A DNA stretch of 64,000 nucleotides. It comes from Oscillospiraceae bacterium (lineage in GTDB: Bacteria; Bacillota; Clostridia; Oscillospirales; Oscillospiraceae). The notes under the pieces were generated by a model. That model searched no databases. It saw only the letters and a list, made by a program, of their open reading frames with translations, and was not told the DNA's origin. Of this stretch, positions 59,812 through 64,000 are shown in pieces; position 1 is the first letter of the stretch, and every line of letters begins with the position of its first letter. The position numbers and the translations under genes are program-made. The DNA lies in NCBI GenBank assembly GCA_902798545.1, contig CADBWQ010000006.1:62001-126000 (forward strand), given 5' to 3'.

Positions 59812-60669
59812 TCATCCGATGGACGGGGCCGCGCCGCTGATGGCGTCGATGACAGGTCCGCCACCGCCGCCGGAACTGCCACCACGGTTGACATGGGCCT
59901 CCGGCAGGTACCACCAGAGCTCTCCCAGATTCCCGTACCCGCCGCCTCCGCCTCCTGCAGGCACATAGTCCGGGGCTTTCTTCCCCGTGATCTTCTCGTA
60001 CTGCGCCGCGTCAATCGCCCCGGTGTTGTACGCAAGCTCCGGATTCGACCCAACCCAGAAATCGCGCATGTTCGCCGCTGGTCCGTTGCCGTAGAGCTGT
60101 TCGTATCCGGCGAAGTTTCCGAAGCTCGCCATCTGTGCCGCGTTCTTCTCCAGCCAGCTGTTCTGGTTGTTGTAGTCGTCCAGAAGCGCCGCCGCTTTCT
60201 TGTAGTCGCGGTTGGCAATCGCGGCCTGGACCTGGTTGTTGTAGTTCGTCGTGAGCAGTTCCTGCTGCCGCTGTCCTTCTGCCAGCGCCCGGTTCTGTGC
60301 CGCCGAGAGCTGTCCTGCCGCCGTGGCCCTCGCCCTGCCGAGGGAGAGCGCCTGCTGTGATCCCTCCTGCCGGTTCAGGCCCCGGACGTCCGCGAAGCTG
60401 TTCATCCCCTGCTGTGCTCTGTCCGCCTGCACGCCGAGATCCTGTTTGGCAAAGTCAAACTGTTTCTGCCCTGCCTGCGTCGCCTCCGTCTGTGCCGCCT
60501 GGTTCTGCCCGAGCGCGGTCTGCAGGCCCTGCTGCTGCGTGTCAAAGGACCGGCCCATCGTCTTGTTGATGTTCCCCTGGCTCTCCGCCTGCCGCTGCTC
60601 AAAGGCCTGCTTGAACTGGTTGGTGTCGCCGGTCTGCTTCTTCATCTGATCTGCTGTAACTGTCGCCAT
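59812..60669 (-). CDS. Gln/Ala-rich internal virion protein, paralogue 1
   Basis: 285 residues. The N-terminal 150 residues are a Gln-rich helix series with little hydrophobic core. A conserved block NQNSWLEKNAAQMASFGNF...LYGNGPAANMRDFW...SNPELAYNTG is shared with the next protein. The C-terminus is Gly-rich. Likely a virion core or ejection protein. It lies 11 bp from its paralogue. Confidence 0.72.
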   Translation of the reverse strand: MATVTADQMKKQTGDTNQFKQAFEQRQAESQGNINKTMGRSFDTQQQGLQTALGQNQAAQTEATQAGQKQFDFAKQDLGVQADRAQQGMNSFADVRGLNRQEGSQQALSLGRARATAAGQLSAAQNRALAEGQRQQELLTTNYNNQVQAAIANRDYKKAAALLDDYNNQNSWLEKNAAQMASFGNFAGYEQLYGNGPAANMRDFWVGSNPELAYNTGAIDAAQYEKITGKKAPDYVPAGGGGGGYGNLGELWWYLPEAHVNRGGSSGGGGGPVIDAISGAAPSIG

Positions 60670-60680
60670 CTCTCAACACC

Positions 60681-61355
60681 TCAGCTGTAAATGCTCTGGT
60701 ACTGCGGGTCTTTCCCCGTGAGCTTCCTGTAGTCTTCCTTGCTGATCATGCCGCTGCGGTATGCAACATCCGGGTTCGAGCTGATCCAGGTGTTCCGCAT
60801 GTTGTTCGCCTGTGCCTCACCATAGAGCCGCCTGTACGCGTCGAAGTCCCCGTACTGCGCGAGGTTTGCCGCCTGCGCGTCGTACCAGTTCTGGTTCTGG
60901 TTGAAGTTCTGGATGAGTGCCTGATCCCGCTTGGCGTCTGTGTCCGCCCTGCCTGCGACCAGCGCGTTGTTGTACGCCGTCCTCAGATTTGCGATGTCCT
61001 GATTCGCCTCGTTGATCTTCCCGGCCTCTTCCCCCCTCAGCGCCGCATAGTTCCCCGTAAACCGGTTTGCCAGTGCGTTCTGCTGCTGCTGTGCCGTGCC
61101 GCTGCCAAGCCCCGACTGCAGCGCACCGAGGTTTGCGTTGCGTCTCTGCTGCTCGTAGTTTGCCGCGAGCTTGTTCGCCTGTGTCTGGTACTGCGGGGAA
61201 ATCTGCCCCGCTGCCGCCTGCTTGTCGGAGAGGTTTCTGTCAAACTCCGTTTTCAGGTTCTGGGCCTGCACCTGGTTCTGCTTGTCGTACAGGTCATTGA
61301 TCTTCCCCGCCGACTCGTTCTGCCTCTTTGCGAATGTCTCCTGCAATCCTGCCAT
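60681..61355 (-). CDS. Gln/Ala-rich internal virion protein, paralogue 2
   Basis: 224 residues with the same plan: Gln-rich helices, then NQNWYDAQAANLAQYGDFDAYRRLYG and NNMRNTWISSNPDVAYRSG...YRKLTGKDP. Lacks the Gly-rich tail of paralogue 1. RBS GGAGG is present. It probably arose by tandem duplication and now supplies a second subunit of the ejected core. Confidence 0.72.
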   Translation of the reverse strand: MAGLQETFAKRQNESAGKINDLYDKQNQVQAQNLKTEFDRNLSDKQAAAGQISPQYQTQANKLAANYEQQRRNANLGALQSGLGSGTAQQQQNALANRFTGNYAALRGEEAGKINEANQDIANLRTAYNNALVAGRADTDAKRDQALIQNFNQNQNWYDAQAANLAQYGDFDAYRRLYGEAQANNMRNTWISSNPDVAYRSGMISKEDYRKLTGKDPQYQSIYS

Positions 61356-61370
61356 TGTCTCTCGCCTCCG

Positions 61371-63608
61371 TTATTTGGCGTATCCGGTCTGTCTCACCCG
61401 AATCTGTATATCTGTCACCGTCACCGGCGGCATCTTCGTGTCCACGCTCAGGATGAGCCTGTAGTACACGAACTTCTTTGCCTTGAGCTTGGTCTTGACC
61501 ATGAAGGGCTGTCCGTGGATCTTCGCCTTCTCCGAGCTGATCACCTTCTCCCGGAAGGTGTTCTTTCTGTCGGTCTCCACGCAGACATCCACGCTTGTGC
61601 CGCTCTCCGGTTTCAGGCCGACCCAGAGCATCGCCGCGTACTTCCGCAGATACCCAGCGCCGAAGTCCATCGCCCCGGATTCCCAGACCGCGTGGATCGC
61701 GACACCCTCATCGCCCATCTTCGTGTCCGTGACTCTCCGGATTTTCCCGTCGCTCGTCCCGGTGTAGACCTCGCCGTGGAACGAACACATCTTCACCGCG
61801 TCGAAGTTTTCGTAGCGGTACCACACGTCCAGCGCGTAGTTCCAGACAAGCGCCAGACCGTGCCCCGCGATGTAGAACTCCTGATTGTCGTTGTCATCCC
61901 ACATGCAGGCGTTCGGAAGGTCCACGTCCTTCACGCTCTTCTGCACCCGGTCGCTGATCCGGTCGGCCTGCCGCTCGTCCCTTGTGAGGCTTGAGGTGTA
62001 ATAGGAACTGTTCGTCCACCGGTACAGTTCCGTGCCGCTGCATGTCACCGGGCTGTTGTCCACCAGGCACACCTGTCCGGGTGCGAGGTTTCCTTTGTCG
62101 CGGTTCACCGGCGTGCAGGTGATCGAGACCGTCGCGTCTCCGCTTGCAAGCTCCATGCTGCCGTAGCCAAGCGCCCATGCGCTATCAGTCTTGAAGCACA
62201 TCAGCACCCCGTAGTGCCGCACCATCGCCGTGATGGGCGTGTTGCTCTCCCCGACGTGGACCTCGTACTGATCCGGGAAGTAGTCCGCCCTTGGCAGCCC
62301 GTCATAGTCCATCCCGGTGTACAGCGCCCGGTTTGTTCCGTCGCCGTAGATGAACACCCCCGCGTCCGTGTTCCCTGCGAAGATTTCCGCGAAGCGGTTC
62401 CCCGTTACCTGATCCCGGAACGTGGTGCTCACCGAGTACCCGACTTCCAGGCTGTTCACGCCCTTGTCCGGTACCACCGTGAACGTGATCTGCCCTGCCG
62501 TGAGGTCTGCGGTATATTCCGGGGTGATCAGCTCCCCGGTCGCGAGGTCCCGGATATAGTCGAAGCTCCTCAGGTTCTTCTCCGGCATCTGGAAGGTCTT
62601 CCGCTCCCCGTCCGGACTGAGCCATACCCTGCGCTCGCCGTTGAGCCTGTTGATGTACTCGCCCGTGGTCTCTCCGCTCTCTGAGTTCCCGTCGTTGTCG
62701 ATCACCGGGCTGAGCGTGATGACTACCAGCGGGCGGTAGCCTTCCACTTCTCCGAAGGTCTCCCCGTCCCAGACGTAGTAGTCATGTCCGTCGAGGATAT
62801 AGACCTTGTTGTCGAACGGGAAGAACGTCACGCCCTTGTCCGTCTCGATCTCCCCGACAAACTCCCGCTGGAACCGGCCGGTCTCCGCGTCGTACAGGCT
62901 CCAGATGCAGCCGTTGCCTGCCGCGAGGAAGACTTCCCTTCCCCCGACAAGCCCCGTCCACATCCCAGCCACCGGATGCGTTCCGCCCTCGCTGTCCTCC
63001 GCCGTCACGCGGTATCCGTTCATGGTGTACGCTCCGCCGTCCTGTATCAGACAGTCCGGTGTCAGGGCATAGACGACTTCGTCATATTCAAGGTACAGAT
63101 ACTCGCCGTCCTCCAGTTCCTCCAGAAGCGCCGCAAGCTCCGCCATTGTGACCGTCTGCCCGAGGTCCGTGCCTGTTTTCCTGAGGCGTCCGCCGACGAT
63201 CTCCGCGTCCGCGTCCTCCGCCAGTGTGAACGTCCCGCCTGTCAGTGTTCCCTTCAGGCCCTGAAACGTGCCCCGGTTGAAGCTCCACAGGTTTCCGCCC
63301 AGCGTGATGGTTCCCGGGTTGAAGTCCGTGCTCAGCTCCCGGAAGACCGTGACCGTGTCGTCTGCCTTGAATGTGCTGAGCTTTGTCATGTTGTGGCTGA
63401 CCACTGCGACATAGCTCTCGTTCAGGCCTGCCACAAACTCCGTACCCGGCCTGCGCTTGAGGTTGCCGTCTCTCGTGATCCTGAAGTTGACCATCTTCGA
63501 GGCCTCGCCCATCTTCAGGCGGGTGTCCCCGTCCGGGTGCTCGTTCAGGCCGCCCCAGCTCCTGATGCCGTATATCTTTTCATTTGTTGCCGCGCTGATT
63601 GTTGCCAT
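61371..63608 (-). CDS. Tail nozzle/tubular-type protein (T7 gp12/P22 gp10-like)
   Basis: 745 residues, almost all beta. The N-terminus SWGGLNEHPDGDTRLKMGEASKMVNFRITRDGNLKRRPG is the typical opening of large podovirus nozzle or tail stabilisation proteins. A propeller-like series of short strands follows (residues 200-650; YDAETGRFQREFVGEI, YTGTSDGKIRRVTD) and a C-terminal beta domain. Such proteins line the tail tip through which DNA passes. The assignment is by overall pattern, not a diagnostic motif. Confidence 0.75.
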   Translation of the reverse strand: MATISAATNEKIYGIRSWGGLNEHPDGDTRLKMGEASKMVNFRITRDGNLKRRPGTEFVAGLNESYVAVVSHNMTKLSTFKADDTVTVFRELSTDFNPGTITLGGNLWSFNRGTFQGLKGTLTGGTFTLAEDADAEIVGGRLRKTGTDLGQTVTMAELAALLEELEDGEYLYLEYDEVVYALTPDCLIQDGGAYTMNGYRVTAEDSEGGTHPVAGMWTGLVGGREVFLAAGNGCIWSLYDAETGRFQREFVGEIETDKGVTFFPFDNKVYILDGHDYYVWDGETFGEVEGYRPLVVITLSPVIDNDGNSESGETTGEYINRLNGERRVWLSPDGERKTFQMPEKNLRSFDYIRDLATGELITPEYTADLTAGQITFTVVPDKGVNSLEVGYSVSTTFRDQVTGNRFAEIFAGNTDAGVFIYGDGTNRALYTGMDYDGLPRADYFPDQYEVHVGESNTPITAMVRHYGVLMCFKTDSAWALGYGSMELASGDATVSITCTPVNRDKGNLAPGQVCLVDNSPVTCSGTELYRWTNSSYYTSSLTRDERQADRISDRVQKSVKDVDLPNACMWDDNDNQEFYIAGHGLALVWNYALDVWYRYENFDAVKMCSFHGEVYTGTSDGKIRRVTDTKMGDEGVAIHAVWESGAMDFGAGYLRKYAAMLWVGLKPESGTSVDVCVETDRKNTFREKVISSEKAKIHGQPFMVKTKLKAKKFVYYRLILSVDTKMPPVTVTDIQIRVRQTGYAK

Positions 63609-63622
63609 GGCTGTCCCTCCGC

Positions 63623-64000
63623 TCAGGTGTCAAGGTAGATCTGGCTGACGCTGAAGATGACACCGTTCTTGTACAGCTTCACATATCTCGACCCGCTGAC
63701 GCCAGAAACGCTCTTTGTGTATGTTCCCTTTGCACTGATGTCCCACACGTTGGTGTAGCTCCCCGGCGGGGCAGCGCTCCACTTCTGGCCGTTCGGCGCG
63801 TCCCACTCCTTGGTGTTGCTCAGATACAATTCGAAGCGATTGAATGCTCCGACCGTGTACTCGCTGACCGTCACCGTGATCGTGCTGAAGTCCGTGAAGT
63901 TGACTGCTGCCTTGTCCTCCCAGAGGGCGCACAGGTACTGGTTGCCTTCTCTTCCTGTCGCATGCAGGCACTTGTTGCTGATGCTCGTGTTCGCCCATGG
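63623..64000 (-). CDS. Virion protein, C-terminal fragment at window edge
   Basis: The frame is open to base 64000, giving at least 125 residues up to the stop at 63623. Beta-rich, with FTDFSTITVTVSEYTVG and SGVSGSRYVKLYKNG; probably a structural or receptor-contacting tail protein. The start is outside the window. It is 15 bp upstream of the nozzle-like gene. Confidence 0.65.
   Translation of the reverse strand, partial: PWANTSISNKCLHATGREGNQYLCALWEDKAAVNFTDFSTITVTVSEYTVGAFNRFELYLSNTKEWDAPNGQKWSAAPPGSYTNVWDISAKGTYTKSVSGVSGSRYVKLYKNGVIFSVSQIYLDT

Overview
The window looks like a chromosome segment of a low-abundance-AT, roughly 58-60% GC Firmicute of class Clostridia (Oscillospiraceae-like). 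The evidence is a Bacillus/Clostridium-type set of housekeeping genes (mrnC, rqcH, rbgA, spoIIIE/ftsK, rsmE, a KtrAB/TrkAH pair), sigma-A promoters with 17-bp spacers, strong GGAGG ribosome binding sites and a sortase-type pilin locus. Nothing in the sequence fixes the genus.

Region 1 (1-12.8 kb) is a visibly AT-richer accessory island. It starts with an orphan VbhA-type Fic antitoxin and a tyrosine recombinase, followed by two inward-facing modules. Each module holds an LPXTG pilin, a polytopic GT-C-like membrane protein and a DPM1-like family 2 glycosyltransferase. The right module has a promoter, RBS, start codon and signal peptide. The left pilin has none of these and its frame opens just after a TAG. 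A 27-bp sequence is identical and inverted in the two signal-peptide regions (1786-1812 and 12204-12230), in the same codon phase. Flipping the 10.4-kb segment between them would put the left pilin body and its glycosylation genes behind the right-hand promoter and signal peptide. I read this as a candidate recombinase-driven pilin and glycosylation switch.

Region 2 (12.8-40.1 kb) is core chromosome. One long leftward operon runs uppP-like, ftsK/spoIIIE, mrnC, rqcH, a glycosyltransferase, lepB, rbgA, rnhB, a metallophosphoesterase and yraN. After it come an AAA+ ATPase divergent from rsmE, a CHAP wall-hydrolase-like protein, a nucleotide-sugar epimerase, tRNA-Ser(UGA), a PIN/NYN-like protein, trkH-trkA, a DUF1643 protein, an AEC transporter and mgtE. 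A rightward operon carries moxR, a DUF58 protein, a transglutaminase, a PAP2 phosphatase and a small unknown gene.

Region 3 (40.2-64.0 kb) is a prophage that continues past the right edge. Its left end is a 28-nt 3' tRNA fragment (an att site) beside the integrase. Next are a membrane protein, a short ImmA-like peptidase and a CI-like repressor, which diverge across a consensus lytic promoter from a rightward early operon. That operon contains Cro, small HTH proteins, a C5 methyltransferase with a second gene overprinted in another frame, Gp157, SSB, a replication initiator-like gene containing origin-like iterons, a helicase loader, RusA, and a cluster of small accessory genes including a tiny radical SAM protein, Lar-like zinc ribbons and a DUF6440-like lipoprotein. 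A 530-bp non-coding stretch (49148-49677) with GC dinucleotides every five bases lies directly upstream of a protein with RAMP-like sequence features. Late virion genes run leftward from the right edge: a tail-nozzle-like protein, two paralogous Gln-rich proteins and a giant DdrB/ParB-type polyvalent protein split by a frameshift. This suggests a short-tailed (podovirus-like) phage.
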